Source of the DNA: Nostoc parmelioides FACHB-3921
Lineage (GTDB): Bacteria > Cyanobacteriota > Cyanobacteriia > Cyanobacteriales > Nostocaceae
Direction of reading: 5' to 3'
DNA: 64,000 nucleotides
NCBI RefSeq assembly: GCF_014696625.1
Contig: NZ_JACJQL010000014.1
Coordinates: forward strand, 62,001-126,000
In this document: positions 36,787 to 45,784 of the stretch, piece after piece
How positions within the stretch are numbered: position 1 is the first letter of the stretch
Layout: each line of letters begins with the position of its first letter
Notes under the pieces: generated by a model
What the model was told of the DNA's origin: nothing
The model's database searches: none
What the model saw: the letters and a program-made list of their open reading frames with translations, nothing else
Position numbers and translations under genes: made by a program

Positions 36787-37941
36787 CTATAAATTATTTG
36801 TACTAATTACAGTTGTGTCTGTTAAACCTATTTGTTTGCAAAATTCAGGGTCATAGTAGGCTTTCTCCCAATTAATAGCTTTGTTGATAATTTGAGTTGG
36901 AAAAAGGTTTTCTGCTTTGTATAAGTGAGCCTCCAGAAGGTTTGCTGCTACTAAGTCAGTATCATTGAAATTAACTTCATTAAGACTTGTGTAACTGAGG
37001 TCAGCATTACCTAAATTAGCTCCCGTTAGATTGGCTCCAGTAAGGATACTGTGAAATAAGTTGGACTCTCCAAGTTCAGCATTGCTTAATTTGGCTTTTC
37101 CTAAGTTAGCCTTTTTAATAACAGCTTTATAAAAGATAGAATTTTCAAGTTCTGCTTCTACAAGGTAAGCATAGCTGAGGTTAGCTCTTCTAAAATCCAC
37201 TTTTTTTAGGTTAGCTGAACCAAGTTTAGCTCCCCTAAGATTACTGCCACTCAAATCTAAAGAAATTGTCTCTTTTGTTTCAGGATCTTCACGTCTACCA
37301 ATAACAGTCAGAACTGCTTGAATATCTGTTGGTAGTGGAACATAAGGTTCGTCTTCTAAGTTGTTTACTGTATTGTAAGGGTATTGATAAGGAGACTTTT
37401 CTCGCACATAAGCTGTGAGAATTTCCATTATCTGCCAGTAATCTTGAGCAGAATCTTTTGAAATTCTTTCTAGTAAATAAATTGCACCTAAGCGAACATG
37501 AATATCTTGATGCCCTAACATCTCAACCGCTTTGGCAAAACGTTCTGTAAGTTGTTTATCTTGTGTAGCTTTTAGGTTTAATTCAGCAACTTTTGCATCT
37601 GCTATTTGTTTATCTTGTATGGCTTTTAGGTTTAATTCAGCAACTTTTGCATCTGCTATTTGTTTATTTTGTGCGGTTGTTAAGTTCCCCTCGGCAACTT
37701 TTAAGTTTCGCCACGTAAAATAAGCTGTACTCAGGAAAAATAATCCTCCGAAACCCTGGATTATGGTGACACGATAAGCATTTTCGATTTCAAAACGCTT
37801 TGTACGAGTAAGCTTTGCATCGCCAACTATCCAGCGAGGAACAAATATCGCTATTAAAATACAAATAATTGCGAATAGAGCTAATATGAGTTCTGGCTTT
37901 GGAAAGAATATAGATTTATTACTATCTTTTATTTTATTCAT
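36787..37941 (-). CDS. Membrane-anchored pentapeptide repeat protein
   Basis: Start at ATG 37941 (MNKIKDSNKSI), 384 residues; a TTG 12 bases upstream is also open. Two membrane helices (about 17-35 and 55-75) are followed by a coiled coil containing two nearly identical 19-residue units (KQIADAKVAELNLKA; DNA repeat at about 37553-37665). Next is a helical segment (MLGHQDIHVRLGAIYLLERISKDS) seen in many cyanobacterial pentapeptide proteins, and then A(N/D)LxX pentapeptides from about 230 to 345 (SNLRGAKLGSANLKKVDFRRANL). A scaffold or interaction role is likely; not otherwise assignable. Confidence 0.88.
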   Translation of the reverse strand: MNKIKDSNKSIFFPKPELILALFAIICILIAIFVPRWIVGDAKLTRTKRFEIENAYRVTIIQGFGGLFFLSTAYFTWRNLKVAEGNLTTAQNKQIADAKVAELNLKAIQDKQIADAKVAELNLKATQDKQLTERFAKAVEMLGHQDIHVRLGAIYLLERISKDSAQDYWQIMEILTAYVREKSPYQYPYNTVNNLEDEPYVPLPTDIQAVLTVIGRREDPETKETISLDLSGSNLRGAKLGSANLKKVDFRRANLSYAYLVEAELENSIFYKAVIKKANLGKAKLSNAELGESNLFHSILTGANLTGANLGNADLSYTSLNEVNFNDTDLVAANLLEAHLYKAENLFPTQIINKAINWEKAYYDPEFCKQIGLTDTTVISTNNL

Positions 37942-38471
37942 GGAAATATACAAGATTTATATTAAATATGAAAGTTTAGTAATTTATCCTTTAAGCATTG
38001 ATATTATGCTTACTATTTATCTTGGCATAATTCCATCTGAACATATTGGTTGTGCAGTAAAATTTAAGCACATAAATTTACTACAGGTATCACCTTTAAT
38101 GTTCCCTCTTTACTTTACGTCTCCATAATTCTTTAAAAACGGCAATGCTTACCGTGGGTGTGACATGATACAAATTTAATCATGATAGACCACGGTCGCC
38201 TGTTTAAAAAACTATTAACTACCTTCTTTTGGAAGTTCATCGGCTTATTCTTCCCAGAGATATAAATTCTCCACTTTTAGCCCCTTCCCTACAAGGGAAG
38301 GGGTTGAGGTTAGGTTCCGTCGAACTCACGTTAAATTCAGCAATGAGCCAATACTGAGCAGCTGTGTCTATGCTATTTTTACTCTAATGTTATCCAAGCA
38401 ATTACTGGCTTATACATCAGATGAGCTTGAGCAGGCAAAAAGTATCAATGCGTTAATAGAGGTGATTTGTA
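37942..38471. other. Intergenic region with a CCCCTTCCC hairpin
   Basis: 530 bases between the divergent pentapeptide and HTH genes. At 38281-38303, CCCCTTCCC and GGGAAGGGG form a 9-bp perfect stem with a 5-base loop; this GC-rich element is common in cyanobacterial intergenic DNA. A short frame at 38387-38500 (MLSKQLLAYTSDELEQAK...) overlaps the HTH start and has no recognised family; it might be the decayed end of a partner toxin gene. Confidence 0.5.
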
Positions 38472-38789
38472 ATGCGTCAGAAGAAATCAGCAATTCTTGA
38501 AGCAGTTCATGAGACAGCGAAAGACCTACACAAAGCTGGACTAATGAATCAAACTACATTGCGCGAATTTGAACACCTATGCCTACCTCCTATTGAGCCT
38601 CTAGAACCACTACAAATTAAGGAAATACGGGAATCATCTCAAGTTAGTCAAGCTGTTTTTGCACGCATTTTGAATATAAGTACTTCAACAGTTCAAAAAT
38701 GGGAAATAGGACAAAAGCGGCCTACTGGGGCATCTCTTAAGCTACTGCACTTGGTAAAGAATCGTGGGTTAAACAGTCTGCTGTATTAA
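38472..38789 (+). CDS. HTH (Xre/HigA-like) DNA-binding protein, probably an orphan antitoxin
   Basis: 105 residues. ATG 38472 is preceded by GAGGTG. The C-terminal half is a helix-turn-helix domain (IKEIRESSQVSQAVFARILNISTSTVQKWEIGQKRPTGASLKLL) of the type found in HigA2/NadS-like antitoxins that follow a RelE-family toxin. No intact toxin gene lies upstream, only a short unassigned frame at 38387-38500. It may be a lone autoregulator or remnant of a toxin-antitoxin unit. Confidence 0.85.
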   Translation: MRQKKSAILEAVHETAKDLHKAGLMNQTTLREFEHLCLPPIEPLEPLQIKEIRESSQVSQAVFARILNISTSTVQKWEIGQKRPTGASLKLLHLVKNRGLNSLLY

Positions 38790-38816
38790 AATTTTTGGCT
38801 CGAAAAATTTAACAAA

Positions 38817-39242
38817 TTGCACCAAAGAGTAAAATCTGAGTGTCTACGTCTTTTAGCTATGTTGCAGTTAGATGCAGCACGGATGCAGTTAATTTCTGGG
38901 TTTATTGACACCTACCTACGCCTAAATGCCCAAGAAACAGAAATTTTTCAGTCTGAAATTGCACAATTTGAACCAACTCAACAAGAGGTAGTTATGCAGA
39001 TCGTTACTAGTTGGATGGAGGAAGGAATACAACAAGGAGAATTAAAAGTAATCCAGCGTCAATTAACAAGACGAATTGGTGATATTACCCCTGAATTACA
39101 AGAGCGAGTGCGGGGATTATCGTTAACTCAGTTAGAGGATTTAGCTGAAGCATTACTAGATTTTTCTACTGAAGCTGATTTAGTAACTTGGTTGCAACAG
39201 CAGCAGTCAGATTATATTTCACCATGCGATCGCTCTTTTTAA
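38817..39242 (+). pseudogene. C-terminal fragment of an Rpn-family nuclease with DUF4351
   Basis: The frame has no good start (it opens at TTG; first ATG 38859). It contains only the late part of the Rpn/PD-(D/E)XK transposase-like protein family: RLLAMLQLDAARMQLISGFIDTYLRLNAQE, then a DUF4351 tail (RQLTRRIGDITPELQERVRGLSLTQLEDLAEALLDFSTEADLVTWLQQ). The N-terminal nuclease domain is missing, so this is best read as a 5'-truncated remnant. A second, smaller fragment of the same tail follows at 39267-39320. Confidence 0.8.
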
Positions 39243-39266
39243 TTCATTATGCGCTCTCTGTAGTTT

Positions 39267-39320
39267 GTGGAAAAAGCGATCGCTAATTTGACGAGTGAGT
39301 CAGATTTAAAATAATGGCTA
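39267..39320 (+). pseudogene. Second decayed DUF4351 tail fragment
   Basis: Reading from 39267 gives VEKAIANLTSESDLK, a stop, then WL. That aligns with the end of the neighbouring fragment (LAEALLDFSTEADLVTWL). It indicates a former tandem copy of the same gene, now reduced to its last codons with an internal stop. Confidence 0.6.
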
Positions 39321-39601
39321 ATGTTTAAGAAAAAAATTTTTAAACTATTTTATTTTTGATAACGCTTTTCTAATTTATTTTGAATTTTGCATTGATTCAT
39401 GATTTCTCTGTGTTCTCCGCGCCTCTGGGTGAACTAAAAAAGTGAGACTTGCGGTAAACCACACTAACGCTTAGATTCTGGACTTACCAGAACTCACCCC
39501 CTACAGGTTAAGCTGGATAAAAGTAGCAATTTGTTGCACTTTCTTATACGAGATTGGCTATCCCTGCTAATTTTTAATTTTCACTGCTTGAGAAATCTGG
39601 A
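39321..39601. other. Intergenic region upstream of terC-like gene
   Basis: Contains a REP-type piece (TGTTCTCCGCGCCTCTGGGTGAAC, about 39410-39435) similar to that at 10975-11070. The rest presumably includes the TerC promoter. Confidence 0.45.
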
Positions 39602-40324
39602 ATGCTAGACCAAATTTTTGACTACCTGCACTTTCATTTCAGCGTTGAAGCCTCTATAGTCCTGCTGATATTAGTATTACTAGAGGCGGTACTATCAGCA
39701 GATAACGCGATCGCCCTCGCTGCGATCGCCCAAGGGTTAGAAGACAAGAAGTTGGAACGCCAAGCCCTCAACATTGGTTTGGTTGTCGCCTATGTGCTGC
39801 GAATAACCTTGTTGTTGACTGCCACTGAGGTACAAAAGTTCTGGCAATTTGAACTTCTGGGTGCGGCTTACCTGCTATGGCTTGTATTTCAACACTTTAC
39901 CTCAGAAGAAACTGAAGACGACCATCACCACGGCCCGCGTTTTGCTAACTTGTGGCAAGCGATACCTGTGATTGCATTTACCGACTTAGCCTTTTCCTTG
40001 GATAGCGTAACAACAGCGATCGCCGTATCTCAAGAAACTTGGCTAGTAATCACTGGGACAACTATTGGTATTTTCACCCTGCGATTTATGGCAGGATTAT
40101 TTATTCGTTGGTTAGATGAATTTGAAAATCTAGAAGACGCAGGTTATATCACTGTAGCGTTAGTAGGTTTGCGTCTGTTATTGAAGGTCGTCAACGATGA
40201 TTTTGTCCCACCAGAATGGTTAATGATTGCGGCGATCGCCCTAATATTTACCTGGGGCTTTTCCAAGCGAACTGTCATTGAATCACCACAAGTAGAAGTG
40301 GAAAAAAGTGAAGTATCGAAGTAA
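39602..40324 (+). CDS. TerC family integral membrane protein
   Basis: 240 residues, about seven membrane helices. The first conserved motif is LLEAVLSADNAIALAAIA (SADNA) and the second, related one is FTDLAFSLDSVTTAIAVS, the pair of acidic motifs defining TerC proteins. Bacterial members are linked to manganese export and metalation of exported proteins. The plant homologue is needed for thylakoid formation. The last 15 or so residues are charged and soluble. The gene is followed by ATTCAAA repeats at 40340-40375. Confidence 0.9.
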   Translation: MLDQIFDYLHFHFSVEASIVLLILVLLEAVLSADNAIALAAIAQGLEDKKLERQALNIGLVVAYVLRITLLLTATEVQKFWQFELLGAAYLLWLVFQHFTSEETEDDHHHGPRFANLWQAIPVIAFTDLAFSLDSVTTAIAVSQETWLVITGTTIGIFTLRFMAGLFIRWLDEFENLEDAGYITVALVGLRLLLKVVNDDFVPPEWLMIAAIALIFTWGFSKRTVIESPQVEVEKSEVSK

Positions 40325-40339
40325 GGGGACTGGGGGAGC

Positions 40340-40440
40340 CAATTCAAAATTCAAAATTCAAAATTCAAAATTAAGAACTAAGAACTAAGAATTAATGGCT
40401 CCTTACCGAATTCACTACTCAGTACTCCCCACTCTCTAAC
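40340..40440. repeat. ATTCAAA and AAGAACTA tandem repeats
   Basis: Between convergent TerC and ndk genes there are about five ATTCAAA units, then three AAGAACTA-type units. A CTCCCCACTC piece follows. No gene. Confidence 0.8.
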
Positions 40441-40443
40441 TAA

Positions 40444-40893
40444 TTACTCGTGCAACCAAGGTGTTAAATGGGGTTGCCAATTGACTAATTCTGCATCTGT
40501 AAACCATAGGCTTACTTCTTTTTGTGCGGTTTCTGGCGCATCAGAACCGTGGATGAGATTGCGACCGATGTTAATGCCAAAATCGCCCCGAATTGTTCCG
40601 GGTTCTGCTGTCAGAGGATTGGTCGCACCAATAATTTTTCTCGCAGAAGCAATCACGCCATCACCTTCCCAAACCATCGCTACCACCGGGCCAGAGGTAA
40701 TGAATTCCACTAAGCTAGGAAAGAATGGTCTTTCGCGGTGTACGCCATAATGTTGTTCAGCCAATTCTTTACTGACTTGGAGGAACTTCAAACCCACAAG
40801 GGTAAAACCTTTTGTTTCAAAGCGACGGATAATTTCTCCAACCAGTCCACGCTGTACGCCATCAGGCTTAATTGCTAAGAATGTGCGTTCCAA
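40444..40893 (-). CDS. ndk: Nucleoside diphosphate kinase
   Basis: 149 residues, starting [21 protein letters not shown] and containing the active-site [12 protein letters not shown] with the phospho-accepting His. It transfers the gamma-phosphate between nucleoside triphosphates and diphosphates. Normal length and sequence. Confidence 0.98.
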   Translation of the reverse strand: MERTFLAIKPDGVQRGLVGEIIRRFETKGFTLVGLKFLQVSKELAEQHYGVHRERPFFPSLVEFITSGPVVAMVWEGDGVIASARKIIGATNPLTAEPGTIRGDFGINIGRNLIHGSDAPETAQKEVSLWFTDAELVNWQPHLTPWLHE

Positions 40894-41071
40894 AACTATC
40901 TCCCAAAACTTAATAAAATTTTTATTTGGTCAGCAGTCAACAGTCAACAGTCAACAATTAACTACTGACCAATCAGAGTTTATCTCAGAAATTATCTCTG
41001 AGTGCATATCAGTTCTTATACGAATGCGTTAAATTGTTTATTCGTGGGTGAAACACAGAGGTCAGGAAGAA

Positions 41072-43087
41072 ATGGGTGTTGAGTCAACTGCTACATCTGA
41101 CGAGGTGGTAAAAGTACCAGCCAACGCAAACAAGTTGGAGGGGAAAAATCACAAGCAGAAAAAGCTGCTACCAACGAATGCGCCAGGAGATGTATCTCGC
41201 GCTTGGAAGATTGAAGACAGCGAAGCTTTATACCGGATTGAAGGTTGGGGACAGCCTTATTTCTCGATTAATGCGGCTGGTCACGTTACTGTTTCTCCCA
41301 AAGGCGATCGCGGCGGTTCTTTGGACTTGTTTGAATTGGTCAATGCTTTGAAACAACGCAGTTTGGGTTTACCCTTACTGATTCGTTTTTCGGATATTTT
41401 AGAGGATCGTATTGAACGTTTAAACGCTTGTTTTGCCAAGGCGATCGCTCGCTACAATTACCCTGGTGTATATCGTGGCGTATTTCCTGTCAAGTGCAAC
41501 CAGCAACGGCATTTGATTGAAGATTTAGTGAGATTTGGCAAGCCACATCAGTTTGGTTTAGAAGCTGGTTCCAAGCCGGAGTTAATGATTGCTTTGGCTT
41601 TATTAGATACCCCTGGATCTTTGCTAGTTTGCAACGGCTACAAAGACCGGGAGTATGTGGAAACGGCCATGTTATCCCAAAGACTAGGCCAAACACCAAT
41701 TATCGTCCTAGAACAGGTAGAAGAGGTCGATTTAGTGATTGCGGCTAGTCACCAATTAGGTATTAAGCCGATTTTGGGAGTACGGGCAAAATTAAGCACC
41801 CAGGGAATGGGACGCTGGGGTACATCCACAGGCGATCGCGCTAAATTTGGCTTGACAATTCCCGAAATTATCCAAGCAGTTGATAAGTTACGTGATGCTG
41901 ACTTGCTGGATTCTTTGCAATTAATGCACTTCCATATTGGTTCGCAAATCTCCGCCATCAATGTGATTAAAGATGCCATCCAAGAAGCTAGCCGGATTTA
42001 CGTAGAATTAGCATCTTTGGGGGCTAATATGAAATACCTGGATGTTGGCGGCGGCTTGGGTGTGGATTATGACGGTTCTCAGACTAACTTCTACGCCTCC
42101 AAGAACTACAATATGCAGAACTATGCCAACGACATCGTGGCAGAGTTAAAAGATACCTGTGCAGAGAAACAAATTCCCGTACCAACACTGATTAGTGAAA
42201 GTGGTAGAGCGATCGCCTCCCATCAATCAGTACTCATTTTCGATGTTCTCAGTACTAGTGATGTCCCCCGCGATAACCCAGAACCACCAAAAGAAGGTGA
42301 ATCCCCAGTTATTAATTACCTGTGGGAAACTTATCAATCCATCAACAAAGAGAACTATCAAGAGTTCTACCACGACGCTACCCAATTCAAGGAAGAAGCC
42401 ATTAGCCGCTTTAACTTGGGAATTTTACGCCTGCGTGAACGAGCCAAAGCTGAACGTCTTTACTGGGCTTGTTGTCAAAAAATTTTAGACATTATTCGTC
42501 AGCACGATTACGTACCTGATGAGTTGGAAGACCTAGAAAAAATCATGGCTTCCATCTACTACATTAATCTTTCAGTGTTTCAATCAGCACCAGATTGCTG
42601 GGCGATCGATCAACTGTTCCCAATTATGCCCATCCATCGCCTAGATGAAGAACCAACGCAGCGAGGAATTTTAGCAGACCTCACCTGCGATAGTGATGGC
42701 AAAATTGATCGCTTTATCGATCTACGGGATGTCAAATCTGTGCTAGAGCTGCATCCCTTCCAACCGGGAGAACCCTATTATATGGGAATGTTCCTCAATG
42801 GTGCTTACCAGGAAATTATGGGGAACTTACATAACTTATTCGGTGATACCAACGCCGTTCATATCCAATTAACACCCAAAGGCTACCAAATTGAACACGT
42901 AGTCAAAGGCGATACCATGAGTGAAGTGGTGAGCTACGTCCAATATGACTCCGAGGACATGGTAGAAAATATCCGCCAACGTTGCGAGCGGGCGTTAGAA
43001 GAAAAGCGCATTACCTTAGCCGAATCCCAGCGCTTACTCCAGACTTACGAACAAAGTCTCAGAAGATACACATACTTAAATAGTTAA
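41072..43087 (+). CDS. speA: Biosynthetic arginine decarboxylase
   Basis: Start taken at ATG 41072, just after AGGAAGA; the frame also opens at GTG 41048. 671 residues. A PLP fold III (alanine racemase-type) barrel contains the PVKCNQQRHLIEDL segment with the PLP lysine, and MHFHIGSQISAINVIKDA and DVGGGLGVDYDGS blocks. The C-terminal part, with LFPIMPIHRLDEEPT and FLNGAYQEIMGNLHNLFGDTN, is typical of SpeA. It converts arginine to agmatine for polyamine synthesis. In heterocystous cyanobacteria it also takes part in mobilising arginine from cyanophycin. A TTGACTA repeat follows the stop. Confidence 0.96.
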   Translation: MGVESTATSDEVVKVPANANKLEGKNHKQKKLLPTNAPGDVSRAWKIEDSEALYRIEGWGQPYFSINAAGHVTVSPKGDRGGSLDLFELVNALKQRSLGLPLLIRFSDILEDRIERLNACFAKAIARYNYPGVYRGVFPVKCNQQRHLIEDLVRFGKPHQFGLEAGSKPELMIALALLDTPGSLLVCNGYKDREYVETAMLSQRLGQTPIIVLEQVEEVDLVIAASHQLGIKPILGVRAKLSTQGMGRWGTSTGDRAKFGLTIPEIIQAVDKLRDADLLDSLQLMHFHIGSQISAINVIKDAIQEASRIYVELASLGANMKYLDVGGGLGVDYDGSQTNFYASKNYNMQNYANDIVAELKDTCAEKQIPVPTLISESGRAIASHQSVLIFDVLSTSDVPRDNPEPPKEGESPVINYLWETYQSINKENYQEFYHDATQFKEEAISRFNLGILRLRERAKAERLYWACCQKILDIIRQHDYVPDELEDLEKIMASIYYINLSVFQSAPDCWAIDQLFPIMPIHRLDEEPTQRGILADLTCDSDGKIDRFIDLRDVKSVLELHPFQPGEPYYMGMFLNGAYQEIMGNLHNLFGDTNAVHIQLTPKGYQIEHVVKGDTMSEVVSYVQYDSEDMVENIRQRCERALEEKRITLAESQRLLQTYEQSLRRYTYLNS

Positions 43088-43114
43088 AAATCAATAGTCA
43101 ATAGTCTAAAGTCC

Positions 43115-43153
43115 ATCGTTGACTATTGACTATTGACTATTGACTATTGACTA
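43115..43153. repeat. Heptanucleotide tandem repeat (TTGACTA)n
   Basis: About five copies between the convergent speA and pyrophosphorylase genes. The TAG stop (43151-43153, minus strand) of the pyrophosphorylase lies in the last unit. Confidence 0.95.
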
Positions 43154-44320
43154 AGTTGCATTTGTTCCCAACAATTCGGCGATCGCTTGCCGTTCCACTG
43201 GGGTATGTTCTGGCGGTGTTTGCCGGGCATCGGTAATCAGCCAATCTAACGCGGCAGCTTGTACATCAATAGCAGCGCCTGTTTTATCAACACAGTAACG
43301 CCCGAACACCAGTTTATCTACTAACCTGGCTCCATGACCTAATCGTGACCATTCAAAGATGACACTATTATCAACAGTGGCTTCACCACATATCCAGCAA
43401 TTGGGGCCAATCATCGCCGGGCCGACAATTTTCGCCCCATCTTCGATGCGAGTCATACCACCAATGTAAACCGGGCCAGTGATATCTACTTTGTCCCAAT
43501 TCACCGCCACATTTAAGCCAGTGTAGATACCAGGGGCAACCTCATGACCGGGGATCTGCACATTCTTGATTTCCCCTTGTAACACGCCACGAATCGCCCG
43601 CCAGTAGTCTGGTACTTTACCAATATCTACCCATTCAAAATCCATTGCGATCGCATAGAAGGGCGCACCAATTTCTACCAGTTTGGGGAATAGTTGACCA
43701 CCGATGTCATATTCCACACCAGAAGGTATGTAATTAAACACCTCTGGCTCAAAAATGTAAATACCTGTGTTGATATTAGTACTGAGTGCTTCTTCTATCG
43801 ACGGTTTTTCTTGGAAAGCTTTAACCCGACTATTCTCATCGGTGACGACCACACCATAACTAGAAACTTCTTCTGCGGGGACAGTTTTGGTAATGATAGT
43901 AGCAATGGAGCCTTTGGATTTATGCCACTTTACTGCTGCCGTCAAATCTAAATCAATCAAAGCATCGCCACACAACACCACAAAGGTGTCATCAAAAAAT
44001 GGTGAAAAATCTTGGATGCGACGCATCCCTCCAGCAGAACCTATTGCTTCCCCTACCAACTTACCTTCATCATCAATTTTGCCTTCAAAAGAATAGGCAA
44101 TCTGTACACCAAACCGTTGACCGTCACGAAAATAGTTTTCAATTTCCTCAGCCAAATGACTGACGTTGACCATAATCTGGTCGAAACCATGTTGACGTAA
44201 AAGTTCCAGTAAAAATTCCATCACTGGCTTTTGCAGGATGGGAATCATCGGTTTGGGAATGGTATAGGTAATCGGACGAACGCGAGTACCCTTACCTGCT
44301 GCGAGAATCATCGCTTTCAT
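43151..44320 (-). CDS. Sugar-phosphate nucleotidyltransferase with C-terminal left-handed beta-helix
   Basis: 389 residues. The N-terminal nucleotidyltransferase domain starts MKAMILAAGKGTRVRPITY with the G-x-G-T-R-x-R-P signature and KPMIPILQKPVMEF. Later blocks are VVLCGDALIDLDL and GVEYDIGGQLFPKLVE. From about 255 onwards there are hexapeptide-type repeats (IPGHEVAPGIYTGLNV; GPVYIGGMTRIEDGAKIVGPAMIGPNCWICGEATV). This is the architecture of mannose-1-phosphate guanylyltransferase and glucose-1-phosphate thymidylyl/uridylyltransferase relatives; which sugar and nucleotide cannot be told from sequence alone. Confidence 0.88.
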   Translation of the reverse strand: MKAMILAAGKGTRVRPITYTIPKPMIPILQKPVMEFLLELLRQHGFDQIMVNVSHLAEEIENYFRDGQRFGVQIAYSFEGKIDDEGKLVGEAIGSAGGMRRIQDFSPFFDDTFVVLCGDALIDLDLTAAVKWHKSKGSIATIITKTVPAEEVSSYGVVVTDENSRVKAFQEKPSIEEALSTNINTGIYIFEPEVFNYIPSGVEYDIGGQLFPKLVEIGAPFYAIAMDFEWVDIGKVPDYWRAIRGVLQGEIKNVQIPGHEVAPGIYTGLNVAVNWDKVDITGPVYIGGMTRIEDGAKIVGPAMIGPNCWICGEATVDNSVIFEWSRLGHGARLVDKLVFGRYCVDKTGAAIDVQAAALDWLITDARQTPPEHTPVERQAIAELLGTNAT

Positions 44321-44454
44321 AAAGTTTATTCCTCAACCACAAGCCAGTTTACTTTCATTGTTTGATACTTAATCATCAGTTTTTTATTCTGCTCTAAGTA
44401 ACCCCTGACAACAGGGATAACAGGAATTTACAGTTTATTGCAACCAGAAGTATT
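44321..44454. other. Spacer upstream of the nucleotidyltransferase gene
   Basis: Short AT-rich stretch that should hold the promoter of the minus-strand pyrophosphorylase gene. No motif identified. Confidence 0.35.
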
Positions 44455-44592
44455 TAGGACTTAGGCAATAAGACTTTTCACCTTGGAAGGGTGTGAGGGT
44501 ATAGAGGTGTGAGGGTGTGAGGATTTTGAACCCCTATACCTCTGCACCTCTTGCCCAAAGCTTTGATTTTTCTTCTCCATACGTAAGTCCTA
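44455..44592. mobile_element. 138-bp MITE-like element with TAGGACTTA ends
   Basis: The ends TAGGACTTAGGCAA and ACGTAAGTCCTA are imperfect inverted repeats. The interior has GTGTGAGGGTATAGAGGTGTGAG and a partial complement (CCCTATACCTCTGCACCTC), so it could fold as one long hairpin. The same kind of ends bound the element at 56911-57036. Confidence 0.7.
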
Positions 44593-44707
44593 GTACGGTT
44601 AGATGACAAGCAATCAGTTATCTTTTTAATTTAATCGGATTTTTGGGTTTACTGATGCAACAGTCTGTAAATTCACAGAAGCTTCTATATAAACTTTCCC
44701 AATTGGT

Positions 44708-45532
44708 TCAGTTTATTGGTTGCTCCAAAGATTGATAGGTGTTTGCAGAATCTGAAAGCAAGCGAATTCTCACTTCTTGATAAAATTCCTCTTGAACTAG
44801 TTCTACTTTCGATTGTGCCGATAATAGCAATAAAGCCCAGAATACGCTAACTAGATGACTGTTTACGGACTCATGGGCTGATAATTGGTGTGATTGCTTT
44901 GTCTGAGTCCACAATTGTACGAGTTGTTCTAAATTTAAGTAATTTTGTTCTAACAACAGTTCTTTGGCAGAAAAATGCAGTACTTGTTCCAGTTCACCAG
45001 CTACCTCCGTCAAATTTTCTTGGTGCGCTAACTCTAGCGCTTCCCGCATAGCTTTGACAGTAGGCTGACGTTTGGGACGTTCCGGTTTACTAACTTTTTG
45101 TACTAGTTTGAGTTGGTTCGCCATGATTTGCAATTGGGCGATCAACTCTTGCAAGGTGACACGGCGTTTTGGTGGCGGCATGGCGGCGGGTCGCCGTCGT
45201 AAAACTCGCTCTAAGGGTAAACGATGGGTTTGATGGAATAAGCTATCTCCATTCTCTGCTAATAGACCATCCTCAATATCTTCTAAATCTTCTGCTGTTG
45301 ATAATTGCATTAAGGTATTGGCCTTGAATAATACCAGCATGGAGGCTGATAAAAAAGCCTGTCCAGATTGAGACAAGTCAGATTCATAACCTCTGGCAGT
45401 GGTCTTTGGTGTCATTAATTCTAAATAACGGTCAATCACTTCAATAACTTTGACATCCCAAGGATCTATTTCTCCTTGTTCTGCTTGCTCAATTAAGAGA
45501 GTAATCGTTTCTAATAGCTCGGAAGCATCCAT
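44708..45532 (-). CDS. scpA: Segregation and condensation protein A
   Basis: 274 residues. It starts with the ScpA signature LLEQAEQGEIDPWDVKVIEVIDRYL-like segment near residue 10-35. The kleisin core includes FLSASMLVLFKANTLMQL, and a C-terminal winged-helix region (VNSHLVSVFWALLLLSAQSKVELVQEEFYQEVRI) binds the SMC head. With ScpB and SMC it organises and segregates the chromosome. ScpB is not in the window. Confidence 0.93.
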   Translation of the reverse strand: MDASELLETITLLIEQAEQGEIDPWDVKVIEVIDRYLELMTPKTTARGYESDLSQSGQAFLSASMLVLFKANTLMQLSTAEDLEDIEDGLLAENGDSLFHQTHRLPLERVLRRRPAAMPPPKRRVTLQELIAQLQIMANQLKLVQKVSKPERPKRQPTVKAMREALELAHQENLTEVAGELEQVLHFSAKELLLEQNYLNLEQLVQLWTQTKQSHQLSAHESVNSHLVSVFWALLLLSAQSKVELVQEEFYQEVRIRLLSDSANTYQSLEQPIN

Positions 45533-45784
45533 TCTGATTTCCGATGGTGTAATTTTTGCTCTCAGGTTTACAGAGAAGAAAATGTCTCTGTTTGTGCCTC
45601 TGGGTATCTGTAGTAAAAAGTACTTTTTAAATATAAGTACAGAGAAGAACTTTTTTCTCCGCCTACAGAATGGTGTATATGATAGCTAATTTTTCATCAA
45701 AAGAAAGATGAACTTTCGGGTTTAAAGCTTTGAAATAAATATACATTGTTGAGCTTTAATTACCGACGATAGGAATTTCACCAT

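Noticed and set aside
38387..38500. Short frame before the HTH gene as a toxin
   Set aside because: Only 37 residues, overlaps the HTH start and shows no RelE/HigB feature; mentioned only as a possible remnant.
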